48,509 bases of DNA from the NCBI GenBank assembly GCA_903925975.1, contig CAIYHG010000079.1:1-48509 (forward strand), written 5' to 3'. Each line of letters opens with the position of its first letter. Position 1 is the first letter of the stretch. Below are positions 26,137 through 36,188 of this stretch, one piece after another. The notes beneath the pieces were generated by a model, which was given only the letters and a program-made list of their open reading frames with translations, did no database searches and was not told the origin of the DNA. This stretch comes from an uncultured Acidobacteriia bacterium (lineage in GTDB: Bacteria > Acidobacteriota > Terriglobia > Bryobacterales > Bryobacteraceae). The position numbers and the translations under genes are program-made.

Positions 26137-29100
26137 ACTTTCCTCTTTCGATTGATGACGTAGTAAACGATGGGCACGGTCATGCGCGAGAGCGCGAGGG
26201 AAGCGACTTCCCCAGCCATGAGCGCAATGGCTAAACCCTGGAAGATGGGGTCGAACAGAATCACGCCGGCGCCCACGACCACGGCGGCAGCTGTAAGCAT
26301 CATCGGCCGGAAGCGCACGGCTCCGGCATCGATCACGGCCGCATCAACCTCAGCCCCCTCGGCGAGGCGCAGTTCGATGAAATCCACCAGAATGATGGAA
26401 TTTCGCACCACGATCCCGGCGCCTGCGATGAAGCCGATCATCGAAGTCGCCGTAAAGAACGCGTTTAGCAGGCCGTGGGCGGGCAGAATACCCACTAGCG
26501 AGAACGGGATGGCCGCCATAATGATCAGCGGCGTAACGAAGGACTGGAACCAGCCGACCACCAGAGCGTAGATCAGGATCAGCACCGCGGCGAACGCGAT
26601 ACCCAGATCCCGGAATACCTCATAGGTGATGTGCCATTCCCCGTCCCATTTCATGGAGTAGTGCTCGGAATCGGTGGGCATCGCCGCCATGTGCTGCTCA
26701 ATGGCGTAACCTTCCGGCGCCTGCATCTTCGCCATATCGGGCCCTAACTTGAGAATGGCGTAGACCGGGCTTTCCATCGCGCCGGCCACGTCTCCGGTGA
26801 CGTAGGTGACCGGCATCAGATTCTTGTGATAGATGCTCTTATCCTCGATGGAGTCTTCCACGTGGACAAGTTCCCGCAGGGCGACGAGGCGGCCGTTCCG
26901 TCCGGCGACCTTCAGATCCTGAATCTGAGCGAGGTCGGAACGCGAAGCCCGGTCGAGGCGCACCGTCAGGGGTATGTCCTCTTTAGAGGAATCCACGTGC
27001 AACAGGCCGGCTTCGTAACCAGCCAAGGCGACTTGGAGCGTGCGCGCGATATCGTCTTCGGAAACGCCGCTGAGCGCTGCCTTTTCTTGATCCACCACGA
27101 GGCGGCGCTTGGGCTGATCGTCTTCAACGTACCAATCCACATCCACCACGCCGTTAGTGCTCTTCCATAGGTCGCGGATGCGGCCGGCGATGGCGATGCG
27201 CTCGACCTGAGCGGGGCCGTAGACTTCAGCGACCAGGGTCTGGAGCACCGGCGGCCCGGGCGGCACCTCGGACACCTTGACGCGCGCGCCGAACTTCTCG
27301 GCCACGGGAAGCAGGCGCTGGCGAACCTGCTTGGCGATTTCGTGGCTCTGCAATTTGCGTTCGCCTTTGGGCAGAAGGTTCACCTGGATATCGGCTACGT
27401 TCGGGCCCTGGCGCATGTAGTAATGGCGCACCAGACCGTTGAAGTTGAACGGGGAGGCCGTGCCTACGTAGGTCTGAAGGTTGACCACTTCGCTCTGGCC
27501 GAGCGCGGCGCGGGCCAGTTCGTTGGTGGCGCGGGCGGTCTCTTCAAGCGTTGTGCCGTTGGGCATGTCCACGATCACCTGGAACTCGCTCTTGTTGTCG
27601 AAGGGCAGCATCTTGACCTTGACGAACTGGAAATAGAAGAGTGAGACGGAGCCGAGGAGCAGCACGACAACCCCGCCGAGGAAACCCCACCGGAGCCCGG
27701 AGTTGTGCAGGATGGCTCCCATCACGCGGCGGTAGAGGCGCGTGGCCAGGTCTTCCCGCTCGCCGTGCGAACTCTGGCCGGCTGATTTGAGAATGCGGAC
27801 CGCGGCCCAGGGAGTCACGATGAAAGCCACCAGCAGCGAGAAGATCATCGCGGCGGACGCCCCGATGGGGATGGGGCGCATGTAGGGGCCCATCAAGCCG
27901 CCGACGAAGGCCATCGGCAGAATCGCCGCGACCACGGTCAACGTTGCCAGGATGGTGGGGTTGCCGACTTCATCCACGGCCTCAATGGCAACGTCATACG
28001 GCGGCCGCTCGCGGTTGGCGGGCATGCGCCAGTGGCGCACGATATTCTCGACGATCACGATGGCGTCGTCCACCAAAATTCCAATGGAGAAGATGAGGGC
28101 GAACAGAGTGATGCGGTTCAGCGTGTAGCCGTAGAGGTAGAAGACGGCCAGCGTGAGCGCCAGAGTCACCGGGATGGCGAGAAACACAATCAGCGACTCG
28201 CGGAAGCCGAGTGTGATCGCAATCAGTATGCTCACCGAAACCACCGCGATGAGCATGTGGAACAGCAGTTCGTTCGATTTCTCGGCGGCGGTTTCGCCAT
28301 AGTTGCGGGTGATGCCCACCGTCACGTCGCCCGGGATTACGCTGCCCTTGAGCGGCTCGATGCGGCGAAGCACGTCATCCACTACCTTGACGGCGTTGGC
28401 GCCCTTCCGCTTCGAGATGGAGATAGTCACCGCGGGCTGGAACTGGCCCGATCCCGCGTTCACGGTGCGCACGTACTCAGACGGCTCCGCGCCGCCATCG
28501 GCGACATCGGCCACGTCGCGCACAAATACGGGCTTCTCATTGGCGACGCCCGCGACCACGTTGCGCACATCTTCTGCGGTGCGGAGAAACTCGCCGGTTT
28601 CGAGAACGTATTCGCGGTTGCCCGATGCGAATTGTCCCGAGGGCAGCCGCCGGTTGGAGAGGCCGAGGGCGCCCGCGACCTGAAGCGGCGAAAGGTTGTA
28701 GGCGTTGAGCCTGGCTTGATCGAGCGTAATGCGGATCTCGCGCCTCTGGCCGCCGATCAGGGTCACGGCGGCAACGTCGGGCACCTGTTTAATCGCGTCG
28801 TGCACCTGGGCGGCCACCTGGCGCAGTTCGAGATCGCCGTAGCGGGTGCTCGAAAGCGTCAGGCCCAGAATCGGAACGTCGTCTATGGAGCGCGGCTTCA
28901 CCAGCGGCTGCGAGGCGCCGGGAGGGATCAAGTCGAAATTCGCCAGCAGCTTCTGGTTGAGGCGGACGATGCTCGCTTCCTCGTTCTGGCCCACGTAGAA
29001 GCGCACGATGGCCATCGAGGAACCGGGACTCGAAGTCGAATAGATGTACTCGACGCCGGGGATCTCCCAGAGCAGCTTCTCCATGGGCTTGGTGATGCGC

Positions 29101-29309
29101 TCCTCCACTTCGTGAGCCGAGGCGCCGGGCATTTGGACAAAGACGTCGATCATCGGGACGATGATCTGCGGCTCTTCCTCACGCGGCAGCTTCCACACGG
29201 CGAACCCGCCGATCAGAAGTGCGCCGCTGATGAGGAGCGGCGTAAGTTTGGAACTGATCCATGCCTTGGCGAAACGCCCGGCAGGACCGAGGCGGCGGGG
29301 CTCGCTCAT
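26109..29309 (-). CDS. RND efflux pump, inner-membrane permease
   Basis: Proton-driven trimeric pump of the AcrB/CusA/MdtB superfamily, 1066 residues, with the usual 2x6 transmembrane plan and two large periplasmic loops. The opening [30 protein letters not shown] and [20 protein letters not shown] are typical of the hydrophobe/amphiphile group. The proton-relay acidic pair sits in [14 protein letters not shown] (about 405-418). A His/Trp-rich loop ([12 protein letters not shown]) precedes the second helix bundle. Metal-binding methionines of CusA type are not obvious, so organic substrates are more likely. The start overlaps the adaptor stop by one base (TAATG), and the gene belongs to a three-part efflux operon. 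Confidence 0.93.
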   Translation of the reverse strand: MSEPRRLGPAGRFAKAWISSKLTPLLISGALLIGGFAVWKLPREEEPQIIVPMIDVFVQMPGASAHEVEERITKPMEKLLWEIPGVEYIYSTSSPGSSMAIVRFYVGQNEEASIVRLNQKLLANFDLIPPGASQPLVKPRSIDDVPILGLTLSSTRYGDLELRQVAAQVHDAIKQVPDVAAVTLIGGQRREIRITLDQARLNAYNLSPLQVAGALGLSNRRLPSGQFASGNREYVLETGEFLRTAEDVRNVVAGVANEKPVFVRDVADVADGGAEPSEYVRTVNAGSGQFQPAVTISISKRKGANAVKVVDDVLRRIEPLKGSVIPGDVTVGITRNYGETAAEKSNELLFHMLIAVVSVSILIAITLGFRESLIVFLAIPVTLALTLAVFYLYGYTLNRITLFALIFSIGILVDDAIVIVENIVRHWRMPANRERPPYDVAIEAVDEVGNPTILATLTVVAAILPMAFVGGLMGPYMRPIPIGASAAMIFSLLVAFIVTPWAAVRILKSAGQSSHGEREDLATRLYRRVMGAILHNSGLRWGFLGGVVVLLLGSVSLFYFQFVKVKMLPFDNKSEFQVIVDMPNGTTLEETARATNELARAALGQSEVVNLQTYVGTASPFNFNGLVRHYYMRQGPNVADIQVNLLPKGERKLQSHEIAKQVRQRLLPVAEKFGARVKVSEVPPGPPVLQTLVAEVYGPAQVERIAIAGRIRDLWKSTNGVVDVDWYVEDDQPKRRLVVDQEKAALSGVSEDDIARTLQVALAGYEAGLLHVDSSKEDIPLTVRLDRASRSDLAQIQDLKVAGRNGRLVALRELVHVEDSIEDKSIYHKNLMPVTYVTGDVAGAMESPVYAILKLGPDMAKMQAPEGYAIEQHMAAMPTDSEHYSMKWDGEWHITYEVFRDLGIAFAAVLILIYALVVGWFQSFVTPLIIMAAIPFSLVGILPAHGLLNAFFTATSMIGFIAGAGIVVRNSIILVDFIELRLAEGAEVDAAVIDAGAVRFRPMMLTAAAVVVGAGVILFDPIFQGLAIALMAGEVASLALSRMTVPIVYYVINRKRKVCQSNVISA

Positions 29310-30460
29310 TATCTGACCTCCAGCCGGGCTCCGTCTTCAAGACCGGTTGGAACGGGCGCGACCACTTTGTCTCCGGCGGTCAGGCCCGAAAGCGCTTCAA
29401 CGGCGTCCCCGGAACGGCGGCCGGCGGTGATGAGGCGCGTGCGCGCCACGCCGCCATCCGCTACGAATACGGACTGCAACTGGCCGCGCTCGATGATCGC
29501 GGAAGCCGGAACCGTCAAAACGGTCTGCGACCCGAGCGCAAACCGGGCGCGGCCGAACATGCCGGAGCGAAGTTCGGGGCCGGCCGGAAGATCGATCTTG
29601 ACCGTATAGGCGCGCGAAGCGGCGTCAACGGAGGGAACAATCTCCGATACCCGGGCGTTCCATGTGCGGTTCAAGGCCTCCATGACGACTTCCACCGGCT
29701 GGCCGACGCGCACCGAGGGCCCGCGGGATTCATCCACCTGCGCTTCAAGGCGGTAAGCGCCGCCCTGCTCGATGGTGAAGAGCGGAGCGCCGGGCGCGGC
29801 CATGTTACCGACTTCAACCGACTTCGCGGTCACGATGCCGGCGAACGGAGCCGTGATGCGCGCGTAGCCAAGCATGATCGAAGCCGAGCGCACTTCCTCT
29901 TCCACCTGCGCCATGCGCGAATCGAGCTGCGCGCGTTTGGAACGCGCCATTCCGAAATTGGCCTCGGCGCCCTTGAGGCGGGCGGTGGCCTCGTCGAACT
30001 CCTGGTTGGAGATGGATTTCTTAGCGTAGAGATCCTGCATGCGCTTGAAGGTAGCCTGCGCGAGATCGAGGTTGGCTTTGGCCGCTGCCATGCCGCTGTC
30101 AGCCTCGGGAATGGCGCTTTGGACCTCAGCCCTCGCGGCTTCCGCCCGGCGGACGTTGGCTTCCATATCGCGCGCATCGATCACCGCGAGCGTCTGGCCT
30201 TCGGTGACTCGGTCGCCGGTTTGAACGGCAACCTGCAAGACGTAGCCCATTACTCTGCTCGAGACGGTCCCGGCGGCGCGGGCGCGAACGGTACCGGTGG
30301 CCTCATACGCATCCGGCCAGTTCTGGGAAACAACCGCGGCCGTAGTGACGGCGCGGGCTGGCCCGGCTGGGCCTTCCGCGCGCCGGGCGGGCTCGGAGCT
30401 TCCTCGGCAGGAGGTAAGAATCGGGAGCGATAACAGGAGAAAATACAGTACCGGTTTCAT
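29309..30460 (-). CDS. RND efflux periplasmic adaptor (membrane fusion protein), lipoprotein
   Basis: Links the RND pump to the outer-membrane channel. The 383-residue product has a signal with lipobox ILTSC (Cys18), then the biotinyl-lipoyl half [28 protein letters not shown], a long coiled-coil hairpin (about 90-200, with [15 protein letters not shown] and [18 protein letters not shown]), the second lipoyl half, and a beta-barrel domain with [16 protein letters not shown]. The C-terminal membrane-proximal domain ends near [19 protein letters not shown]. It shares one base with the gene on each side, a tight operon. Confidence 0.92.
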   Translation of the reverse strand: MKPVLYFLLLSLPILTSCRGSSEPARRAEGPAGPARAVTTAAVVSQNWPDAYEATGTVRARAAGTVSSRVMGYVLQVAVQTGDRVTEGQTLAVIDARDMEANVRRAEAARAEVQSAIPEADSGMAAAKANLDLAQATFKRMQDLYAKKSISNQEFDEATARLKGAEANFGMARSKRAQLDSRMAQVEEEVRSASIMLGYARITAPFAGIVTAKSVEVGNMAAPGAPLFTIEQGGAYRLEAQVDESRGPSVRVGQPVEVVMEALNRTWNARVSEIVPSVDAASRAYTVKIDLPAGPELRSGMFGRARFALGSQTVLTVPASAIIERGQLQSVFVADGGVARTRLITAGRRSGDAVEALSGLTAGDKVVAPVPTGLEDGARLEVR

Positions 30461-31791
30461 TAGTTCAATACCTCCGAATCCGCGGTGAGCCTGCCTGCGG
30501 CGTATTCCAACATGGTGGCGGCGATGCGCTGGTCGTGCACCGCGGCGAGATAGCGTGTCCGGGTCTCAAGGGCGGCGGTTTCATTCCGCAGCAGGTCGGT
30601 CACGTTCGCCATTCCCGCCTCATAGCGGTTTTGAGTAATGCGCAAGCTTTCCTCGGCTTGGCTGACGGATGCCTTGGCGACTGCAATGCGCTCGATAGCG
30701 GCGCGCAACCCGGCGTAAGCCTGGCGGGCCTGCAAGCGCACGGCGGAATCGGAGCGCTGGCTCGATGCCTCGGCGCGTTCGATCATGTTGCCGGCCTCGG
30801 CGATGCGGGCCTTGTCCCCAAAGCCGTTGAACAGGTTCCAGCGCAGGCTGACCGACGCCATCCAGTTTGCGCCGCCGCGATTGATGAAGCGCTGGCGGTC
30901 GGCTTCGAATCCCGCGCGGAAACCGATTTGCGGCAACAGCGAAATGCGCGCCAGGGCGGACTGGTTGCGTGCCAGATCGGCGGCAAGCCGGCTTTGGCGC
31001 GTTTCGGGGCGATCTCCGGAGGCGCTCTTCTCCAGAGCCGCGAGTTCCATATCCGGTACGGCGGCTGGAGCCAGCGCGGTAGTCAAGTTATGAGGAGCGT
31101 CCAACGGAAGGCCGAGCGCGTCATTCAGCGCGGCGCGCGCCACTTCCAACTCAGCGGCGCCATCGATGCGCCGCTCCGTGACGGCTGCCAGGTGGACGCG
31201 AATCGAAAGGACGTCAACATCCGTGGACATACCCGCGCCGCGAAAGGCTTCCGCCCTGGCGAGATCGGCTTCGGCGGAGCGCACGGCCTGTTGGGCGGCT
31301 TTCAGGTTCTCGGCTGCGAGCACGGCGCGGTAGTAGGCGCGGGTGACGCCGGCGACCACGTCCATGCGGGCGGCGCGCAGTTCCTCATCGGTCATGCGCC
31401 GGCCCAACTCGGCGGACGCAACCGTCTTGCGAACTTGGCCGCCATCGTAGATCGTCTGATCCACGGTGATCGCCGATTGAAAGTTGTTCATCGAGTCCGG
31501 CCGGTTGAGGGGGCCGATGGCGAAGTTCTCCATGCCGAACTGATGCTGCGTCAGCAGCGAACTGAAGACGAAGACGGGATTGTTGCTGCGGGCGTAAGTT
31601 TCCGAGTAGTCCACCTTCGGAAGCTTGCCGGAGCGGGCTTGGGCGACACGCATTTCCGAAGCGCGCAGCCCGGCAGCCGCGGCCTGGATTCCGCGATTTT
31701 CGCGCAGCGCGAGGGCGACGGCGTCCTTAACGGAGAGCGCGTCCTGAGCGCAGAGGGGCCCAACCAGGAGTAAGGGGATCAGAATTCGCAT
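30460..31791 (-). CDS. TolC-like outer-membrane efflux protein
   Basis: Outer-membrane channel of the efflux system, 443 residues. A signal peptide (MRILIPLLLVGPLCAQ) precedes two repeats of the OEP fold: DAVALALRENRGIQAA opens the first and the long helices of the second include AKASVSQAEESLRITQNRYEAG followed by NVTDLLRNETA. QTIYDGGQVRKT and WNLFNGFGDKARI are the paired strand-to-helix turns that define TolC relatives. It is the first gene of the operon, about 110 bases after the SafE-like gene, and its own promoter may lie there. Confidence 0.92.
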   Translation of the reverse strand: MRILIPLLLVGPLCAQDALSVKDAVALALRENRGIQAAAAGLRASEMRVAQARSGKLPKVDYSETYARSNNPVFVFSSLLTQHQFGMENFAIGPLNRPDSMNNFQSAITVDQTIYDGGQVRKTVASAELGRRMTDEELRAARMDVVAGVTRAYYRAVLAAENLKAAQQAVRSAEADLARAEAFRGAGMSTDVDVLSIRVHLAAVTERRIDGAAELEVARAALNDALGLPLDAPHNLTTALAPAAVPDMELAALEKSASGDRPETRQSRLAADLARNQSALARISLLPQIGFRAGFEADRQRFINRGGANWMASVSLRWNLFNGFGDKARIAEAGNMIERAEASSQRSDSAVRLQARQAYAGLRAAIERIAVAKASVSQAEESLRITQNRYEAGMANVTDLLRNETAALETRTRYLAAVHDQRIAATMLEYAAGRLTADSEVLN

Positions 31792-31901
31792 TTCGAGTTT
31801 CAGCGGCTTTCGAAGATAAAGATGCAGATCAGGGGCGGAGGTGACATACTCCGGGCCGGGCGATGTCCGTAAGGCGTGGGGCTAGTGGAAGATCCCGGCC
31901 G

Positions 31902-32555
31902 TCACGGATGAAACGGGCACTTCGCCGGATTCGCGATGATGCCGCGGTAGATCGTGAGCGCAGCCAGCACAACCATTACCACGGCGCCGGCGCGGGGCGG
32001 AAACAGCCGCCAGCGGGCGATCCGTGTCCCGACAACGCCACACAGAGATAGCGGCAGCGCGCTGACCAAGCCCAGAACGGCCATGATTGCGGCCCCGTGC
32101 AACACGGACCCGGAGAGGGCGGCAACTCCTACGAACCCGAAGCTGATAGGGCACGGGAGCAGCCCATTGAGAGCTCCGATCAACAAAGCGCCGGGAGCCC
32201 CTTCAGCCGCCAGTTGACCGAGCGGGTTCAAAACGCCGGGCCGCACGAGCGGACCGAGGCGCAACAGGCCGAACGCATCGAGCGCCGCGACCAGCAGCAA
32301 TATTCCCGAGACGATGGCGAGAACGCGCTCCCCGATTCCAAAAGGAGCGGCCGAGGTGAGCGCCCCGCCTGCCGCTCCCGCAAGAGCGCCAAGCAAGACG
32401 TAGGTGGAGAATTTCCCGCCAAGGTATGCCGCTACGCGTAGAGGCCGCCGGCCCGCGGCGAGCGCGGCGAAACCGCCGCACATGCCGGCACAGTGCGGCG
32501 CCCCGGCCAGAGCCCCCGCCGCGAGCGCGCCGAGCGATGCGGCGAAGGCGTCCAT
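31902..32555 (-). CDS. SafE/TauE-like membrane protein (DsbD/CcdA-like) linked to the oxidase genes
   Basis: A polytopic inner-membrane protein of about 217 residues with six hydrophobic segments, of the group often labelled sulfite exporter TauE/SafE or UreH-like domain. Two cysteine motifs stand at matching places: APHCAGMCGG near the start and NGLLPCPISFG in the middle, a layout that suggests thiol or copper handling as in CcdA. Similar genes occur beside cbb3 oxidases and are thought to serve their assembly. The start ATG at 32555 overlaps the actF stop by one base (TAATG); the longer frame to 32630 lies inside actF. It is the last gene of the long cco-act chain. Confidence 0.75.
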   Translation of the reverse strand: MDAFAASLGALAAGALAGAPHCAGMCGGFAALAAGRRPLRVAAYLGGKFSTYVLLGALAGAAGGALTSAAPFGIGERVLAIVSGILLLVAALDAFGLLRLGPLVRPGVLNPLGQLAAEGAPGALLIGALNGLLPCPISFGFVGVAALSGSVLHGAAIMAVLGLVSALPLSLCGVVGTRIARWRLFPPRAGAVVMVVLAALTIYRGIIANPAKCPFHP

Positions 32556-33763
32556 TAGTGCGCCCTCGTCGCCGGAGGAGTGGACAGAGCCGAAATGGGA
32601 AGCCGTTGGACGTGCGCCAGCCAGCCCCATCCGAAGCCGCCGACAAAACCCGCGGTGACCAGCGCCTCAATGGCGAATGGCGCTCCCCCGCCCTTCCACA
32701 GCGACGGAACGATCCACAAGTAGCGCTCCAGCCAGATCATCGCGAGTATCCAGATAGCGACGAACATGAGCGCCTTGGGTCTGCGTTTTAGCTCTCTACT
32801 GAGTAGAGGAAGCATGGGCAGCAGGAAGGCGCCCCACGCCGATAGCCAGCCCACGGGAGCGAACGGCATGCGGTAATAGCGCGGAATGAGCCACGCGATC
32901 TCTTCGGGCAGATTGCCGTACCAGAACACCAGCCACTGGGCCCAGAACAGGCCGCCGGTCAGAAGACAGAAGCCGAACAACACGCGGCCGAGATCGTGAA
33001 CCTGGTCCGCCTTCAGGTGGTTTTCGAGGCCCCACTCCTTGCCGAACAAGGCCGTTCCGACCGCCAGCAGCGCCAGCATGGAGTAGAACGAGCCGACGAA
33101 GAAATACCACCCGAGCATGGTGTTGTACCAGTGGTCGTTTAGCGACATCACCAGATCGAACGCGAGCAGGGAGAACCCGAGCGCGAAGGCGATCACGAGC
33201 CCCGGAGCCAGCTTCCCGGCGCGCTCTTCCCAAGCCCCTTGGCGCGGCTCGGGAGCATCGCCGCTCAAGAAATCCACCGGCCGCGAGCGCCGGAGCGTGC
33301 CGAGCGCGAGCGCGGCGCGGATGGCCCCTCTCTGGGAAAAGACAACGTAGGCGAGGCTCAACCCGAATACGAGCAACAGCGCGCCCGCGTCGCGCAACGC
33401 CATGGCGGGCACGGTGAGCCATTTCTCACGCCCGGGATACGGAACGCGCGCCCACGGGTATATGCTCGAAGCGCCGAAGGCCATCAGCACTATAAACAGG
33501 CCGAACGAGACGGGGAGAAAGAACGAGAGGCTTTCCCCCATGCGGCGGAGCGCATCGCTCCAGCGGCCTTTGGTGATGCGGTACGCCGCCGAGAAGATCA
33601 CGCCGCACTCGGCGATTCCGGTCCAGAAAAGGAAGTTCAGCAGATACGACTGCCAGGCGCGCTGCGCATGACCTGTAGCGAGCGCCGCAACGAACGTTAC
33701 GGTCCCGGCCGCCAGAAGCAACTGACATCCGCGTATCCAGCGTTTTGGAATCATGTCGGTCAT
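32555..33763 (-). CDS. actF: Alternative complex III subunit ActF
   Basis: Membrane subunit of the quinol:cytochrome c oxidoreductase, 402 residues with about ten transmembrane segments. It has the ActF look: WQSYLLNFLFWTGIAECGVIFSAAYRITKGRW near the start, a SLNDHWYNTMLGWYFFVGSF block, and NHLKADQVHDLGRVLFGFCLLTGGLFWAQWLVFWYGNLPEE-type segments in the middle (DLGRVLFGFCLLTGG). ActF is an ActC paralogue thought to lack a working quinol site. It overlaps actE by four bases (ATGA). Confidence 0.9.
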   Translation of the reverse strand: MTDMIPKRWIRGCQLLLAAGTVTFVAALATGHAQRAWQSYLLNFLFWTGIAECGVIFSAAYRITKGRWSDALRRMGESLSFFLPVSFGLFIVLMAFGASSIYPWARVPYPGREKWLTVPAMALRDAGALLLVFGLSLAYVVFSQRGAIRAALALGTLRRSRPVDFLSGDAPEPRQGAWEERAGKLAPGLVIAFALGFSLLAFDLVMSLNDHWYNTMLGWYFFVGSFYSMLALLAVGTALFGKEWGLENHLKADQVHDLGRVLFGFCLLTGGLFWAQWLVFWYGNLPEEIAWLIPRYYRMPFAPVGWLSAWGAFLLPMLPLLSRELKRRPKALMFVAIWILAMIWLERYLWIVPSLWKGGGAPFAIEALVTAGFVGGFGWGWLAHVQRLPISALSTPPATRAH

Positions 33764-34344
33764 TGCGATTGCAGCCGGCGGATATGAAGAACGATGCTCC
33801 GCCGCTCCGTCTCGGACAGGTTTTCGTATTGCGGCGGCATAAGGCCGCTTCCGTTCAAAATCACCTGCGGGAAAAACTCATCGGGCTTGGCCGCGTACTT
33901 GGCCGAGGCGAGATCGGCCGGCTTCGAGATCTTCGCCGCAATCACGCCGTTGCCATGCCCCGATTCGCCGTGGCACGGCGCGCAGTAGATGTTGAACAGC
34001 TTGGTCCCCTCGGCAAGACTCGGCTGAAGGGCCGCTTCGGCCTTGGGAACGCTGCCGACGGGGAGCGTTCGCGGTTCGCGCTGAGGGCGGAACGAGGGCT
34101 GATCCACCATATCCGTGTGCAGCCTGACGTTGCCTCCGGTGGGATATTGCGAGCATGCGGCCAGCACGAGCGCGGCGCTCATCAGGCAAAACCGGAGGGC
34201 AATGTGGGGCAGGCCCCCTGGCCTGCGGCCGGCGCTCTCGCCGGCCTGCTTCGAGTGCGCACACATGCTCCCGTGGAACCGGACCAGGGGGGCCTGCCCC
34301 ACAAGAAGCGTGGTCGCGGAGTTCAGAGGCTTAGACCACCACAT
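33760..34344 (-). CDS. actE: Alternative complex III cytochrome c subunit ActE, start region disrupted by a palindromic element
   Basis: Mono-heme lipoprotein cytochrome c. The heme site is CAPCH in NIYCAPCHGESGHGNG, and the likely Met ligand is in GSGLMPPQ. A lipobox, VLAAC, is preceded by ALRFCLMSAAL. I give the longest reading because the only good ribosome binding site (GGAGGAGG, 34351-34358, six bases before ATG 34344) serves it. But that reading puts 54 residues before the signal, of which about 34 are encoded by a 101-base palindromic element (34203-34303). The nearest ATG to the lipobox, at 34182, has no clear binding site and gives a very short signal. The working start is therefore uncertain. 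The mature protein should be normal. Its 3' end overlaps actF by four bases. Confidence 0.85.
   Translation of the reverse strand: MWWSKPLNSATTLLVGQAPLVRFHGSMCAHSKQAGESAGRRPGGLPHIALRFCLMSAALVLAACSQYPTGGNVRLHTDMVDQPSFRPQREPRTLPVGSVPKAEAALQPSLAEGTKLFNIYCAPCHGESGHGNGVIAAKISKPADLASAKYAAKPDEFFPQVILNGSGLMPPQYENLSETERRSIVLHIRRLQSQ
34203..34303. repeat. 101-base palindromic element inside the actE 5' region
   Basis: TGTGGGGCAGGCCCCCTGG (34203-34221) and its reverse complement with one extra base (34284-34303) form near-perfect ends of about 19 bases. Between them GGCCGGCG/CGCCGGCC (34227-34246) makes an 8-bp inner hairpin. The ends share GTGGGGCA with the repeats at 12763-12837 and 25605-25631. No stop codon is introduced in the actE frame. 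Confidence 0.8.
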
Positions 34345-34849
34345 ACTTCACCTCCTCCGCGCCGGCGTCCATGAGTTTGTCCTGGATTGCCTCAACTTGC
34401 TCGCGGCCGCAGATTACTTGCAGGCCGAAGCGGTTGCCGGTCAGCCGCGGGTCGTAGCCGCGTCCCACCTTAACGTCAGGCAGGCGGGCGTTGATCAGCA
34501 TCCCAAGCACGGTGAAGAGAGCGCCGAAAAGGATGGTGCAGATATAGGCCACCACGCCGAAAGGCGTCAGGGAGACGATGGGCTTCGCGCCGACGATCAG
34601 CGGATAATGCTCCACCGAACCGATCGTCAAAGCCCAACCGACCAGAAAGCCGAAGAACCCTCCGCCCAGAGTGAAATAGCGGACCGGGCTGGGCTTGCCG
34701 CCCAGGATGCGCTGCGCCTCTGCGAGAGGAACCGGCGATATCGTACGCACTTCGCCCAAGCCCTCGCGCTTGGCCAGTTCGAGCGCGTGAATCAGAGAAT
34801 CCACGTCCGCGTAGAAACCGATCACGCTGTGGCGCGGCGCCTCAGGCAT
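34331..34849 (-). CDS. actD: Alternative complex III subunit ActD (DUF3341)
   Basis: A 172-residue membrane subunit with two transmembrane helices (about 60-80 and 98-118) and soluble ends. RHSVIGFYADVDSLIHALELA and the mid-protein YFTLGGGFFGFLVGWAL block are the DUF3341/ActD pattern; DPRLTGNRFGLQV occurs before the C-terminal tail. It overlaps actC by eight bases. In known complexes ActD helps hold the peripheral arm to the membrane subunits. Confidence 0.9.
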   Translation of the reverse strand: MPEAPRHSVIGFYADVDSLIHALELAKREGLGEVRTISPVPLAEAQRILGGKPSPVRYFTLGGGFFGFLVGWALTIGSVEHYPLIVGAKPIVSLTPFGVVAYICTILFGALFTVLGMLINARLPDVKVGRGYDPRLTGNRFGLQVICGREQVEAIQDKLMDAGAEEVKYVVV

Positions 34850-36188
34850 GGGTGTCCTCCTTCCGCGGCAACGGCAGTTGCTCTTTCACTTCCCACATCG
34901 AAACCACCGGGAACAGCTTGGCGAAGATCAGGAACAGCAGGAAGAACCAGGCGAAGCTTCCCGCCAGAATGGAGACTTCCGGCCAGCGCGGAACATACAC
35001 TTTCCAGGTGAACGGGTCGAAACTGTGACCGAGCGAAGTCACGATGATCACGAACCGCTCGAAGAACATGCCCACATTCACGAACACGGAAATGGCGACG
35101 ATGGCCGGGATGCTATGGCGGACGCGCCGGAAGACGAACAGCGACGGCCCAAGCACGTTACACGCCACCAGCAGCCACAGCGCCCAGGCGTAATCGCCGA
35201 ACGCGCGATAGAAGAACAGCGAGCGCTCGTAGACATTGTTGCTGTACCAGGCGATGAAGAACTCAATCCCGTACGCGTAGCCCAAAATCAATCCGGTGAA
35301 GATCAGCATCTTGGACATGTTGGCCAGATGCTCGCCGGTGATGTACGGCTGCAGGTTGAAAATGCGGCGCATGGGGATCACGATCAGCAGCACCATGGCG
35401 AGGCCGGAATGAATGGCGCCGGCGACGAAATACGGCGGGAAGATCGCCGTGTGCCAGCCGGGGATGATCGACATCGCGAAATCCCAGGAAACGATGCTGT
35501 GCACCGAGATCACGAGCGGCGTCGCCAGGGCGGCCAGGAAGACGTAAGCGGCCGTGTAGTGTTTCCACTGGCGGTCGGTGCCCTGCCAGCCCTGCGCGAG
35601 CAGGCCGTAGACTTTGTTGCGCCAGCCTACGGTGCGGTCGCGCACGATGGCCAGATCGGGCGCCATGCCCGTTACAAAGAACAGAACGCTCACCGTTAAA
35701 TAGGTTGAGATCGCGAAGACGTCCCACACCAGCGGCGAGCGGAAATTCGGAAACAGGCCGCCCATCTGCGGGTATGGCATGAGCCAGTAAGCCACCCAGG
35801 GCCGGCCCATGTGAATCAGCGGAAACAAACCGGCCGTCATCACGGCAAACACCGTGACCGCCTCCGCGCTGCGGTAAATGGGCGAGCGCCAGCGCACGCG
35901 GAACAGAAACAGCACCGCGGAAATGAGCGTACCCGAGTGCGCGATTCCCACCCAGAAGACGAACGTGGTGATATAGAAACCCCAGCCGACGGGCCAGGTG
36001 ATGCCCGCCACGCCCAGCCCCAGGCGCAACTGCACGCTCCACGCGTAGCCGCCCCAGCCGGCGATGGCGGCCAGGATCACGAGAACCGTGTAGTACAGCT
36101 TACCGGCGGGCTGCATCGTGCGGACCAGGTCCACATCGATGTTCGAGTAATTGAGCGTGTAGCGGTCCACGCCGGTCTCGCGGCTCAT
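34842..36188 (-). CDS. actC: Alternative complex III quinol-oxidising subunit ActC (NrfD-like)
   Basis: Polytopic NrfD/PsrC-type membrane protein of 448 residues with about ten helices, the likely quinol-oxidising and energy-coupling subunit. The blocks WGGYAWSVQLRLGLGVAGI, WGFYITTFVFWVGIAHSGTLISAVLFLFRVRWR, and HSIVSWDFAMSIIPGWHTAIFPPYFVAGAI (short form: SIVSWDFAMSIIPGWH) match the ActC family closely. It overlaps actB by four bases and actD by eight. ActC resembles ActF, which lies three genes on. Confidence 0.93.
   Translation of the reverse strand: MSRETGVDRYTLNYSNIDVDLVRTMQPAGKLYYTVLVILAAIAGWGGYAWSVQLRLGLGVAGITWPVGWGFYITTFVFWVGIAHSGTLISAVLFLFRVRWRSPIYRSAEAVTVFAVMTAGLFPLIHMGRPWVAYWLMPYPQMGGLFPNFRSPLVWDVFAISTYLTVSVLFFVTGMAPDLAIVRDRTVGWRNKVYGLLAQGWQGTDRQWKHYTAAYVFLAALATPLVISVHSIVSWDFAMSIIPGWHTAIFPPYFVAGAIHSGLAMVLLIVIPMRRIFNLQPYITGEHLANMSKMLIFTGLILGYAYGIEFFIAWYSNNVYERSLFFYRAFGDYAWALWLLVACNVLGPSLFVFRRVRHSIPAIVAISVFVNVGMFFERFVIIVTSLGHSFDPFTWKVYVPRWPEVSILAGSFAWFFLLFLIFAKLFPVVSMWEVKEQLPLPRKEDTHA

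Noticed and set aside
28032-29609. A 525-codon plus-strand frame opposite the RND pump
   Set aside because: Composition is His/Asp/Arg-rich and without motifs; the minus strand is a clear RND pump.
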